The translations under genes and the position numbers were made by a program. A model generated the notes under the pieces. That model worked only from the letters and a program-made list of their open reading frames with translations. It was not told the DNA's origin and made no database searches. A DNA stretch of 64,000 nt from Lathyrus oleraceus (lineage: Eukaryota; Streptophyta; Magnoliopsida; Fabales; Fabaceae): NCBI RefSeq assembly GCF_024323335.1, contig NC_066581.1:347824409-347888408 (forward strand), read 5' to 3'. Position 1 is the stretch's first letter. Every line of letters begins with the position of its first letter. Shown in pieces: positions 11,701 through 22,674 of the stretch.

Positions 11701-12909
11701 TAGCTGGGACATGAGAAAAGTTGGTACAGAACACCCGTCGACTCGTCGAACCACGGTATCTACCTCCTAATCCCGTATCAACTTTCCACTTTTGAGAATT
11801 CCCAGACTCGTCTGGACCTTTTCTGCTCCATCATCTTGTATTCCAAATCGCCTCGCGCTCGACGAGAAACGTACTCTTGGGAGTTATATAGAAATTCAAT
11901 TTTCCGACTTTGAAGAGTCTTCTTGATTAATTCCAAAGGTCGTCGGACGTCTCGACGTCTCTTCATCGTCCCTCTACCCATTCATCTCTGGTCAGACTCT
12001 GCGGGGAATTTCTACAGACTTTCCAATCTTCCAATTTTGAAGAGTCTTCTTGATTATCATCAAGGATCGTCGTGCGTCTCAACGTCACTCCCTACCGTTC
12101 GTTCTTCATGCACTCGTCCCTGGTCGGACTCTCTGGGGATCTGTTACAAAGCTTCCACATCACAACCTGCAAGTGAGTGAAGAATATCTAACAGTTCCTG
12201 CAAAACAGATCGTTAGATAAAACCGTGCCCCAGGCGTGTCAAGATTTCAACACTTGGGTCACTCAACCTTCCAAATAAGATTTCAAGTTTTCAATCTTAT
12301 AAACATGCATTGGAAGGGACCTGTATGTCTAAAAATGCAAAATTCTTTATCAAGAATATCTGGATGTTTTTGCAATCAAAGCGGTAATGAAAAACAAAAA
12401 CAAAATTATTTGACTGAATATGCATTTTATTGATTGGAAAAGTGTGTGGCTCAAATGAGCAATACAAAGGAAGCAATTCCTGAAAAGAGGTAATTGCGCA
12501 CAAAAGGAAAAATCTATCCTAATGGCAATGTGAAACCCGTGACCTCATCGAGTTCCAACTCAGTTACACCCCATATGTCCTCAGACTCTCCTTGCTTTCT
12601 GCCTTCTGAACAAGACGATTCCGATTGATCCCTACCGGGTATTATCCATGATGCCTTAACCAAAGCGCAAACGATCATGCTAGACGCAGTTGTTCGTTTC
12701 AATCCCTCTTTTGCCTGGACCTCCCTTTCGGGTTTTCAGTCCACCGGGATACCCATTTTTGCCCAAGTCGCCTTTCCAGGTTTTCGACTTGCCGGGTGTA
12801 CATTTTCATTTTTATCCCTAATTTTTGCCCGAACCTTTTTTCTGTTTTTGGTTCGCCGGGATGCCCATTTTTGCCTGGACTATTTTGTTCTTTTCGTCCA
12901 GCGGGTCAA

Positions 12910-13480
12910 TTATACGAAGTATTTTTTAACTGCGTCCGCATTCACAGGGGATGGAAAATCCTCACCATCCATGGTCGTTAGCAACAAGGCTCCACCAGAA
13001 AAAACCTTCTTGACCACGAACGGACCTTCATAATTCGGTGTCCATTTGCCCCTTCGATCGTTTTGAGGAGGAAGGATCCTTTTCAGCACCATATCACCCA
13101 CGTGATATACCCGAGGTCGTACCTTCTTGTCAAAAGCACGCTTCATCCTTTGCTGATACAACTGCCCATGACAGATGGCTGCTAGCCTCTTTTCCTCAAT
13201 CAGGCTCAACTCTTCATACCGGGTCCTTACCCATTCAGCCTCTTGCAACTTCACGTCCCTCAGGACTCTCAAAGAGGGAATCTGAACCTCAACAGGTAAC
13301 ACGGCTTCCATCCCATATACCAATGAGAAAGGAGTTGCCCCAGTAGATGTACCGAGGTACAATACCCAGGATACCAGCTTCATACTCAATCACACCGTCG
13401 GTGCATTCAAACGCTATCCGGGCAACAAAAGGAACCTGGGATCCTTTCGGCTTTACCAAAGCAACACTGACTCCTTCACA
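12910..13480 (-). pseudogene. Ogre A RNase H start fused to integrase C-terminus
   Basis: The minus strand first gives an RNase H N-terminal piece (PFVARIAFECTD, about 13465-13400), then switches within a few residues to the integrase tail TGATPFSLVYGMEAVLPVE. It continues through RMKRAFDKKVRP and the GPF-type motif NYEGPFVVKK to the stop at 12910. The rest of RNase H and all of the integrase catalytic core (zinc finger and D,D,E) are absent, so about 350 residues are missing at the joint. The tail is the usual Tat-type integrase C-terminus without a chromodomain. It cannot integrate DNA. Confidence 0.8.
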
Positions 13481-14830
13481 TTAACCCCATCAGACATCAG
13501 AATCCGTTCGGATTCGGGGTCAAGCCCCTCCTCCGGGATCGGTCACTCTCAATCTTTCGATTGGAGCACCTCGAGATGTCCTCATCAGGGAACTCAAACT
13601 TCCTCGGTTGATAATCCTCAATGGGTTGCAGAGAGATGTAATCAGGCAATACACCCCTTGATTGCTTTCTGAGAGCATCACAAACCAGTCAACATTCTTT
13701 TGCACCCTCGCAACCTGTCCGGTCAATGCTGGATTCTCAAACCCATACTCGATCGGATCCATCTCGGAAATCCACAAAGTGGTATGAACCAACATATACT
13801 GTCTCAGTCGGCGAGCAGCCTATGCCAAAGTACAGCAAGTTTTCTCGAACAGTGAATGTATTGTTTCACAGTCGGTAAACTTTTTGCTAAGGTAAATTGC
13901 ATGCTCTTTTCGACAAGACGCGTCATGCGGACCCAATACACCTCGTAAACTCCTCGAAGGCCGTCAAGTACAGATTAACAGTCTCTTTCCATAGGGAGGC
14001 ATCAGAATCAGAGGTTCCTGCAACTTTTCTTTTATTTCTTCAATGCCCCTTGGCAATCATTATTTCACCTGACCGTTTGATCTTCTTTTTTTCAACATCT
14101 CGAATGTGGGTTCACACGTGGCTGTTAGATGAGATGTGAACCATGACAGGTAGTTCAATCTTTCTAAGAAACCACGAACCTCTTTCTTTACTTTTTCGGT
14201 TCAGGCATTTTTTTTTTTTGCAGGATGAACCTCGATTCCTCCCTTACAATGAACCCCAACAGCTTACCGGCCCGCACTCTGATAGTGCACTTATCTGAAT
14301 TCAACCTCAGTTTGAATTGTCTCAACCGGTCAAACGACTTGCCCCGGTCAGCCAGATGCCCCTCTTCTGTTTGGGACTTTGCTATCATGTCATAGCATTG
14401 CATTCAACTTCATGATGAATCATCTCATGAAACAAAGTCACCATGGCTTTTTGATACATGGCACTGGCGTTCTGCTTCTCTAGAGGACAGTCTCCTTTCC
14501 ATGGTAGCTTGTGCACAATGATATTGGTATCCGTCCCTGGCATATCCTGACATGACCAGGTGAAGGTATCCACGTGCTCCTTCAACAAGGCTACCATTCT
14601 GCTCTCGATTCGCCTCTGAAGCGGCCCCAATTTTTCCTTCCTGACCTCGGCGGTGCTTGGAATAACAATCTCAACTCGCTCTTCATGTGCGGCTGAATCA
14701 CCTTCTCCTCTCGTTTAACATCCTGGCTAATTCTGGCAGATCACAGTCTTCTTCGCCTTCTTCTTCAGCCTGATTGCTCGGATTGTCGAAATCATATGAG
14801 GGGTAACCAAATTGTTATCAACGAGATCCG
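13481..14830 (-). pseudogene. Ogre A reverse transcriptase/RNase H remnants, internally deleted
   Basis: In element sense: an acidic linker (EEEGEEDCDLPELARML, ~14770), then a frameshifted run to LGPLQRRIESRMVALLKEHVDTF. RT begins with WSCQDMPGTDTNIIVHKLPW, then jumps to NASAMYQKAMVTLFHEMIH, losing most fingers and palm residues. The YVDD block is replaced by unrelated residues before DMIAKS. The thumb part LRLNSDKCTIRVRAGKLLGFIV follows, and the connection region appears at 13795-13560 (MLVHTTLWISEMDPIEYGFENPALTGQVAR). At least three frames are used. Catalytic activity is impossible. Confidence 0.8.
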
Positions 14831-15114
14831 GAGAATTATTTTTGAATTCGGAACGAGACAAATCAAAAAGGAAAAATGAAAATAAACATTGCCATTTTTA
14901 TTTGTTTTTAAACTGCAAAAATAAATGAAAAACAGGGAACACCGCTTTTTGACTGAAAAACATCCATTTATTAATGATGCAGAAAATGCAAATTTAAACA
15001 TGAGGTGGCCCTTACAATGGACCATTACGTGTCGGGCAACACATATGGCTTTCATGCAAATAAAAATCAAAACAGAAATCATTACTCTTCCGGACGAGTA
15101 ACAGTGATGATCCT
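14831..15114 (-). other. Gag-pol junction of Ogre A with protease missing
   Basis: This stretch lies between the gag stop and the RT linker. I could not find a D(T/S)G-type protease site. In complete Ogres the protease and an intron lie here, so its absence is probably another internal deletion. Confidence 0.4.
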
Positions 15115-15906
15115 TCAGGCCTTCCAGTTCCCTGGTACGCACGGCTTTATCCAACCATTGAACTTGCAGTTACCATCAGTCTCTTCACCCATCATACAGA
15201 CGTGATCTGAATCTTCAGCAATTGCACTCACCATCGCCTGACCATGTGCCGGCATGGGATTAGCATTAACGTTGGGAGATGGAGCAAAGTTGATTGCCTT
15301 GGAATCCACCAGGTCTTGGACTACGTGCTTAAAAGCTTTGCAGTCCTCTACACTGTGCCCGGGAGCACCCGAATGGAATTCACATTTGACATTTTCATCA
15401 AAATTGGCTGGCCTCTGATCAGGTCTCATAGGCGCCAAAGTCCTCAACTGTACCAGCCCCATATCTTTCAACTTTTTCAATAAGACAGAGTATGTCACAG
15501 GCGGCCTGCCAAAATGCCGATCACTCATCCTCCTCCTGACTGGATATCCTGCCCTCTGAGACCTCTGCTGAAATGGCTGACGCTGCTGTTGCTGTTGTGC
15601 AGGCTGATTGTCAGCAGGAATAGTTACTGCAGTGGTGTGCTGGAAGTAACGGTCCCTACTGGGTCCACGTTGAGTATACACGGCACTGGTATTACCCTCA
15701 TTTTTCTTTTGGCCATTTCCGAATGGCTTCTTCGGTCCAGATGACGAAGCGTTTCCTTGCATGTTCCCCCTCTTCAGCCAGTCTTCAACCCTCCCCACCT
15801 TTTCGGCAATTACTTTCTGCCCCAAGGCGAACTCTTGCATGACATGAATCAGCTCTCCCATCTTCTCTTTCAGCTCGAGAACGTCGGCGTTGGACGGATT
15901 CATCAT
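15115..15906 (-). CDS. Ogre A shortened Gag
   Basis: About 264 residues if started at the ATG at 15906 (MMNPSNADVLELKEKM); the frame extends upstream without an ATG. N-terminal ~45 residues form a helical segment (LKEKMGELIHVMQEFALGQK). Next is a low-complexity Gln/Arg-rich region (AQQQQQRQPFQQRSQR) and then VTYSVLLKKLKDMGLVQLRTLAPM. A retroviral-type finger CEFHSGAPGHSVEDC (C-x2-H-x5-H-x4-C) is followed by KAFKHVVQDLVDSKAINF. The N-terminal half and the C-terminal finger half are recognisable Ogre Gag. The capsid-like middle domain that normally lies between them is absent, so this is probably an in-frame deletion product. It could still bind nucleic acid, but capsid assembly is doubtful. 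A 3' splice-like TTTTGCAG lies just upstream at about 15940. Confidence 0.7.
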   Translation of the reverse strand: MMNPSNADVLELKEKMGELIHVMQEFALGQKVIAEKVGRVEDWLKRGNMQGNASSSGPKKPFGNGQKKNEGNTSAVYTQRGPSRDRYFQHTTAVTIPADNQPAQQQQQRQPFQQRSQRAGYPVRRRMSDRHFGRPPVTYSVLLKKLKDMGLVQLRTLAPMRPDQRPANFDENVKCEFHSGAPGHSVEDCKAFKHVVQDLVDSKAINFAPSPNVNANPMPAHGQAMVSAIAEDSDHVCMMGEETDGNCKFNGWIKPCVPGNWKA

Positions 15907-16342
15907 TCCTGTGTCAATCAAAGAGGTTAGAAACTGACACCTGCAAAATAGAAAACAAGTTATTATGCATGAATGCAATGTCCATCCACATGAGGAACAC
16001 TTTGTCTCTTGATCCTGGCTTCATTGAGACAAATAATAATCCGGCGGCAATATTCTGACATTCAGCATTTGACTTCCCCGTTCATATCAGAGATATATGA
16101 TTTAGTATGAATACCCCAACCATGGGTGTGCTTGTGTGAGTGCATACGGTAAAGCAAATAAAGCTTGAAGATTAATCACTGAATGAAAAATCACCATCAC
16201 ATAACCAAAAGTGCACAATCAGTGCCATAGTCATACATCAAACCAGATAGAATTCAAATACAATCCTCCAGAATCAGGAAAGAAATACAAGCAAGTAGAT
16301 TCCGTCAACAAGCCTGACGGTAATCCAATACAAATGAAAGAT
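15907..16342 (-). other. Spacer between ORF1 and gag in Ogre A
   Basis: No gene. On the minus strand a pyrimidine run ending TTTTGCAG (about 15948-15940) is a good candidate 3' splice site directly before gag, suggesting gag is reached by splicing from upstream. Confidence 0.4.
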
Positions 16343-18064
16343 CTAGCTGGATGAGGGTCCCACAGATGGCCCTATATCATCAACCATCTTCGCGAACTCT
16401 GCGGCGAACCTGAGTTCGGTGTTTTCCTGCTGCAATCTCCCCACTTCCTTCTGATGAATCTTCATCTGCCTGAAGTAGTGGTCTCTCTCAGCCATGTAAT
16501 GATCTCTCTCAGCGGTGATCTTTAGATTCTCTGACTCCTTGACCTTCAGCTTTGCCTCCCACTCAGCAATGAGACTTCTGACTCTGTCATCTCTCTGATC
16601 CTTCACCAAGATTTGCCTTCTCTTCTCATCTTCAATAACCTTCGATGCTCTGAACAGCTTATCCTTAGTGACGTCGTGCTCCCGGTTGGATGATGCTAAA
16701 GCTTGGCTAATCTTCCCGTAGTAGGCTGTATCCATCTCAAAGCGTTTGGCTTCTAGGGCATGTCGCTTGTCTCGATCTTCCATCTTCACTTTGATCTCCT
16801 GATTAGCTGCCTGAAAATGAGCAACACTTCTCTCCAATTCAGCTTTCTCTGCAAGTAACTGATCTCTGGCCCTCTTCATCTCAAGGAATTCCTCCATGCT
16901 GACAGAAGCACTTGGACCCTCAATCATAGGACACACAGGATCACCTCCAGGAAATGGTAGAAATGTAACCTCAATCCTCTTCCGCAACCAATCTTCGAAC
17001 AAAGGAAAATACCTACTATTGGCCTTACCATAAGGAACCTTACCCTTCCTCTGGATATCTCGCCACTCATCCAATACCTGCCTCAGCTTGGTCTGGTTTC
17101 CATCAATCGGGAAATAGAAGGACTCCTGAATCTCTCGCCCGAGGGGAGGACCCTCTACAGCAAACCCCATCTGTCTCCTGAGAAGCGTTGGGTTGTAATT
17201 AATGCAACCCTGAACTCCCACCAAAGGCACATTAGGTAAACTCCCACAACTGCATATAAAATCTCTTCCAGCCAAACCATTATGAGTCCAAGCAATGTCA
17301 TCAGCCCGCATACTCATCAATCTGAAGGACCACTTGACCGAAGGATCAATCTGAGCAAAGGCACCCCGAGAAGGCAAATACCCCATAAACCATCGGAAGA
17401 GCAACTGAGGACAGCATCTGATCAAGCCACCCCGCCTCTTCTCATTCCTGTTATGCACTGAGTAGTAAACATCTCCGATCAGAGTAGGAATAGGGTTCCT
17501 CTGTATGAACAATCTGATAGCATTATGGTCCACAAAATTCTTCTGGTTAGGAAACAGAATGATCCCATAAATGCTCACAGCAATCAATGCACAAACCGTC
17601 TTCCAGTTACCCACAGCAGCATGTTCCTTGGCATTAGCCTCCAAGAAACTCAAATGAAATCCAGGTAACTTTCCTTTCTCCTTCAAGCCCTCCTTGACCA
17701 TTTCCGGACTCAAATAAAGAGCACGCGAAATTCCAAGGACATCTGGCTCTGCTCTGGTGACATGAAAAGGAATCTGATCACGGATCTGCATACCCAGAAT
17801 GCTAGCATAGTCCTCCATCAGAGGTCCCAACAGATAATCTGGAAATATAAAACACCTCAGCCCCGGGTCATAGAACTGGAGAAGAGTATGAATGGAACTC
17901 CTATCACCGTCAGTGAGCCTGAAAACCATCTTCAGGATACTACCGTATGCCTCTCTGAACATCCCCACATGGTCGGGAGTAATCAATGCTATCATCTCTT
18001 TCAGCACACCAATCTCTGGATCGAAGAAACTGTAGACAACATCGGGCTTCAAACCGGTCCTCAT
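16343..18064 (-). CDS. Ogre ORF1 protein (function unknown)
   Basis: An uninterrupted 573-residue frame from the ATG at 18064 (MRTGLKPDVVYSFF); the frame continues upstream without an ATG. The N-terminal ~400 residues form a globular domain with FYDPGLRCFIFPDYLLGP, EDYASILGM, CALIAVSIYGIILFPN and LFRWFMGYLP. This matches plant proteins annotated as DUF7745, as I remember them, and the extra ORF that Ogre elements carry upstream of gag. Residues ~400-560 are heptad-rich and strongly charged (KRARDQLLAEKAELERSV; ERDHYMAERDHYFRQMK), almost certainly a coiled coil. No catalytic motif is evident. The role is unknown; a particle or RNA-binding partner of Gag is only a guess. It is striking that this frame is intact while pol of the same copy is wrecked. 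A related N-terminus survives in Ogre C at 60408-60055. Confidence 0.85.
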   Translation of the reverse strand: MRTGLKPDVVYSFFDPEIGVLKEMIALITPDHVGMFREAYGSILKMVFRLTDGDRSSIHTLLQFYDPGLRCFIFPDYLLGPLMEDYASILGMQIRDQIPFHVTRAEPDVLGISRALYLSPEMVKEGLKEKGKLPGFHLSFLEANAKEHAAVGNWKTVCALIAVSIYGIILFPNQKNFVDHNAIRLFIQRNPIPTLIGDVYYSVHNRNEKRRGGLIRCCPQLLFRWFMGYLPSRGAFAQIDPSVKWSFRLMSMRADDIAWTHNGLAGRDFICSCGSLPNVPLVGVQGCINYNPTLLRRQMGFAVEGPPLGREIQESFYFPIDGNQTKLRQVLDEWRDIQRKGKVPYGKANSRYFPLFEDWLRKRIEVTFLPFPGGDPVCPMIEGPSASVSMEEFLEMKRARDQLLAEKAELERSVAHFQAANQEIKVKMEDRDKRHALEAKRFEMDTAYYGKISQALASSNREHDVTKDKLFRASKVIEDEKRRQILVKDQRDDRVRSLIAEWEAKLKVKESENLKITAERDHYMAERDHYFRQMKIHQKEVGRLQQENTELRFAAEFAKMVDDIGPSVGPSSS

Positions 18065-19080
18065 CTCTGAGCAAAGAAATCTCTCAACCAGGATCACGAT
18101 CAAAAGTGTCCCTGCATATGGGTAAACATGTGTTAGATGCAATTAATGCAAGATGTAATGATGCTGATGAATGAATGCAATGCGTTGCCATCCCCCAAGC
18201 CATCTGATCATCTGCACTGAATATGGTCTCTGAACTGATCATAACCATCTGAGGAGTGTACAATCATCAATCGGACCCACGGGTTCCGAAATAAACGGAA
18301 GACAGATACATCATCATCATCACTGAACTATCTTTAAGCAGATACCACAATCATCTGAATCGGCCCGGGGAATCCGAAATAAACGGATCCCCACTGATAA
18401 ATATCTCGACCCGGGGAATCCTGAAATAAACGGATCCCCACTGATAAATCACGGACAGCACTCCGGCGTCTCTGAAATAAACAGCCATAAATCCGACTTA
18501 TAAATAAGACTCTGATCCACGGAACAAAAGTCACCATCTGAGCCCATCTGATTATGCATCTGAAAGAATCAACCCTCCCCTCACAGGTAAATTCTAAACA
18601 GGTCATCCTAAGGCGGATAATAGTCTCGACAATCGGGCAGAGATACTCAATGGGTTTGCCCTTTCGGGTGTGCCATTGTAGCTCCCTTAAGACCGTCTAA
18701 ACCAAAGATCCGGGAAATGACCGGTCACCAGAGTCAACAGCTCAGATGAAGTAACTAAGCCAAAGTGGATACATCACGCCGCCAGGCACATGTTAACCTA
18801 ACACGAAAGAGGCGACATGAGACCACACTAGTCCTAGGTGTATACTCGGGCCTGGGTTTTAGCCCCACTCAGAACACCCACCCCACACAGAGGAACCACC
18901 TGCATAGAGGACGGCAACAACATGATAGTATGATGCATGCAGACATTAATGCAAATATAGATACATACTGGTTAGCATAATAAATGCAATAAATCACACA
19001 ACAAGCAACCTAAACTAATCCTAGAACGCTAGGAGAGACTCGCTTAGGGACGATGGACCAGCATAGGTTTACATCCAGGT
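18065..19080 (-). other. Ogre A 5' leader
   Basis: About 1 kb between PBS and ORF1. Repeats of CCGGGGAATCC(T)GAAATAAACGGATCC occur near 18365, 18415 and 18470. No coding support for the short frames here (18334-18606, 18765-18980). Confidence 0.6.
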
Positions 19081-19097
19081 CCCCAGCAGAGTCGCCA
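19081..19097 (-). promoter_or_regulatory. Ogre A primer-binding site
   Basis: Two bases after the 5' LTR end the minus strand reads TGGCGACTCTGCTGGGG, beginning TGG as required to pair with a tRNA CCA end. Ogre elements are reported to use tRNA-Arg; I recall this but cannot align it here. Ogre C has TGGCGACTCCACTGGGG at the same place. Confidence 0.8.
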
Positions 19098-19266
19098 GCT
19101 GTCGCATCCTGCGAAAAATCAACCGGCGAGACTCAAAAAATAAAACACACAGAGAGCCGCCACTGCGCGTTATTTATCCCAAGATAGGGAAAGGAAACGC
19201 TCAGAGAAACCTGGAAAGAACATGGTCTCGCGACCAGAGAGAAAGGGTAAGGGAGTCGGTTACGCA

Positions 19267-19309
19267 AGGGGAAGGTATTAGCACCCCTCACGTCCGTCGT
19301 ACTCGACGG
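19267..19309 (-). promoter_or_regulatory. Paired hairpins near the LTR 3' end (Ogre A, right copy)
   Basis: Same as 4366-4408: CCGTCG-TACT-CGACGG at 19294-19309 and AGGGG/CCCCT at 19267-19271 and 19284-19288. Confidence 0.6.
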
Positions 19310-22300
19310 GATCCACGTCCTAGAATAAAGAAAAGGTTGCTAAACATCACACACACACACGGGGAACGCAGGTGGGGTTAAGAGAAGGGAGCTCGATAAG
19401 GTATCGCACCTTATGCCTACATATCTTGTCTGGAACAAGAATCAGAGCCACTGTAGTTCGCCTTACGCACGCCAAACAACACAAACAACACAAACAACAC
19501 AAACAAACAAGGGTGGCAAACATGGAGCCCGACGACCACTGGATGGAATTACGTCGGCATCCGAACCAAAACATGTACAAAACGGCAAACAGGGAGCCCG
19601 ACTGCCAATCACTGGGCTTACGTCGGCATCCGAATCCAAACATACAATCAGATAACAAATAAACACACGCAAAAAAGAAAAAGGTTGCCCAGAGTGGTCT
19701 CGCACGACCACCTGCCTACATACCTCGTCTGGAACGAGGATCAGGGCGATGTAGTTCCCCTGAAAGGGACTAAATTGCTAACCAGAAACCGGGGAAAGAC
19801 ACACTACTAGGGAGCTGGACTCGAGCCTAGTGTTGTCATGCATCGTTTACCCTAAGTTCGGTTTTCTATCCTACTTGCATAAGCAAACTACTCCTAACCA
19901 GGAAAGAAGCAAGCACACAAGCATACAGAATATAATCATACATCAAATGAGAACAAGCATCTCAAACAGATATCCACACAGCACGCACTATAACCAAACA
20001 AGTGGCTCACACAATAGGTTTGACCGCCGAAGCGAGTCGTCTGTACGGGCTGGGTTTGCTCTTAACCTTGCCATTACGAGGCTAAGGTGAAGCAGATGAG
20101 AGGTAAAGTGAGGATCAGACCTCACAGCTCTTATCCCTAACCAGGGAGAGCTTCTGACAAATGAGCATGGGTCCAGAATAGGGGAACCCTTCTATACTCG
20201 ATGACACTGACACAATGTGCACTGCACAGATCTTGGGCTTTTGATCTCAATGCTACAACCATGTAATGGGAGCAAGGAGAAGACTCACAGAATAGTGGGG
20301 GGTAGGCTGCATACCCCTACCTTCCACCAATCGCCTTATTTAAAGGACTTTCACCTGCTTAGGCACAAAATTAAACAAACACAATCATTGCCTCTTAAGG
20401 AGGACTTCAGACATTTATTTGCCCGGCCCGGTAACAGCCGGGTCTCCAGACTACATGAAGTTAGGAAGTTATACCTCTATGCAAGTTGCTTAAGCAAAGC
20501 AAAGCAAAAGTTCACAAGGAACTGAGCAACTAAAGTACCTGGAAACAATCAAACACAGTTAGTAATCAGACAGACAAACCATAAACAGCAAGTTCAATCA
20601 GACAGAATATACAACTCAATGCACAACACAAGGCAAGCTCAAGGCTTAAGCCCAAGCTTCAACACCTACAAAACAATGCTATGTTAATATACAAACATCA
20701 ACAACATCAATTAAAATTGATTTGGATCATTCTCCATGTGCATTATGCTTTTGATCCTGAAAAATCAAGCAAACATTAGCAACTAGACCACTAGGCTAAG
20801 CCTAGGGTCCAAAGGCAATAAAAATTCCTAAACAGCAAGGTATCCACCAACCAATCTCAAATTAATGTCAAACAAGAGCAAACACCATTGGTCTCATGTT
20901 TATATCATTCATCATGCTCATGTTATGCACAAAATAAGGCAAACTAGTTCAAATGAAGCACCAAACATGCAAACAGAACTATTGCATTCAATTCCATATC
21001 AAAACAATTCTAAAAATTCTCAAATAATTTACACCTAAACAGGGCCTAATCCAGGTATGGCACACCAAATTTCAGCTTAATTGGGCAAATGGAACCATGT
21101 CAATGAAAATCAACAAAAACAGACACAATTATAGGCTCCAAATCACAACATCAACACATACATCCACTTCAAAAATTCATAACTCAATGAAAACAAAAAA
21201 GAAATGGATAAGACCAAAACAGGGATGTCACATTATGTGTCTATTACAAACATATCAAATTTCATGACAATCCAATACCATATGAGCATTTCTCATTCAA
21301 TCTACCAACCTATGTCAAACAAGCTTGCACAATTGACCAACAGAAATGAAAAATCACAATCAAATTGAAAATGCAATGTAAAATTCCACAAAATATCACA
21401 TAGCATCCTAACATGTTAATCAACCATCATGCAAAATTTCACATCATTTCACCAAGTATAGGTCACTCAATTAAATCCAGCAAATTGACATAATAAGGTG
21501 TGACACACATTGTCACACCTAAGTTACAAAAATCATATCTCAATGGCCAGGCATCAAAAATTCAAGAATTTTACATGGAAATAAACATCATCCAGTCAAC
21601 ATTCATCACAAAAATTGGCAAGAATTTATTTAACATCATGAGAATTTCATGATCAAATTGGTAGAAGGTAGCAAAAATGGACACATGTGAAACAAGCCTA
21701 AGCCAAATAATATTATTACCAAGCACAACTTTGACCAATAGGTCAAAAAAATTCTACACTCAACCACAAAGTCACAGAAAAATCCTCACATTTTTATGAA
21801 TTTTCTACAATTTTTTATGAATTTTTTAATGTGTTTATAATTTTTTAAAATTAAATCAAATTAATTAAGAATTAGTAATGGCATTTTGGTAATAACAGTG
21901 GCGCGGGAGGGAAACACGGGTTTTGAAAATTCAAACGCGTTTCAGGATCAAACGCCTTGTTCTTCTTCGTTTCAGACCAAACATTTCCAGAACTTTCAAA
22001 AACACTCAAGAACACGCATTCCTCAGATCGTCACCAAAACAGACAAATAGATATCCGTTGGAACCGTTTCAACATGTGGAACACGAATATGAGCTCCAAT
22101 TAACCTAACAGTGGCTATATCTCAAGAATCGAACGCGTTAGGGTTTTGGATCTAAATTTCAAACCTAGATTTCATGCGCTACAGTTGTCCATTTGCAATT
22201 CTAAAAGTATCATCGTAATCTACATAACACGACTTATAGAACGCACATAAACATGGATCAAATAGTGATGTTCGAAACTGAAGGTACCTGGAACTTGCAG

Positions 22301-22667
22301 TGGTGAAATCAATGGAATCTGCGTGATTCAGCTCCAAACAGGTGGAGTATAAGGATAAAGAAGATGCTAGATGCGCTCAGGTCCACGTGCCTTTGCTCCT
22401 AGTGCTCCAAATCACCATTTGCCATTGATGGATCTTGAAGGTACAGTAGCTTTTGGCGCGGATTTGGATGTTGAAAGGTGCAAACAGATGGAGCTTAGGC
22501 CAATGTAAGATCACTGCAAAAAGAATCTCCCAAAATGATCAAAGATTGATGGAGTTTTTAGGGATTTTGGTTTTTTTTGAGTTCTTGAAGAATTGAGAGA
22601 ATGAAGAGTTTTTCAGATCTGGTTTTGGAATTTGTGATATTCTGTTATGATTATGGAATGATTAGGC

Positions 22668-22674
22668 TTATATA
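22668..22674 (-). promoter_or_regulatory. Candidate LTR TATA box (Ogre A 5' LTR)
   Basis: Minus strand TATATAAGCC, the copy that would drive transcription of the element. Motif-based only. Confidence 0.35.

Larger units (their letters stand above)
9187..12909 (-). other. Ogre A 3' untranslated region
   Basis: About 3.7 kb between the integrase stop and the PPT with no credible gene. It consists of layered degenerate repeats: a block with TTTGAACCCC and CTCCTTTTCTCC (9430-9985), a minisatellite (10160-10530), CTGCTGGGGATAA-type repeats (11095-11700), and a duplicated GAAGAGTCTTCTTGAT block near 11910 and 12040. Long repeat-rich 3' UTRs are known from Ogre/Tat elements. Reading frames here are shadows. 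Confidence 0.75.

Noticed and set aside
16343..18142. Starting Ogre ORF1 at 18142
   Set aside because: The codon at 18142-18140 is TTG; the first ATG in frame is at 18064.
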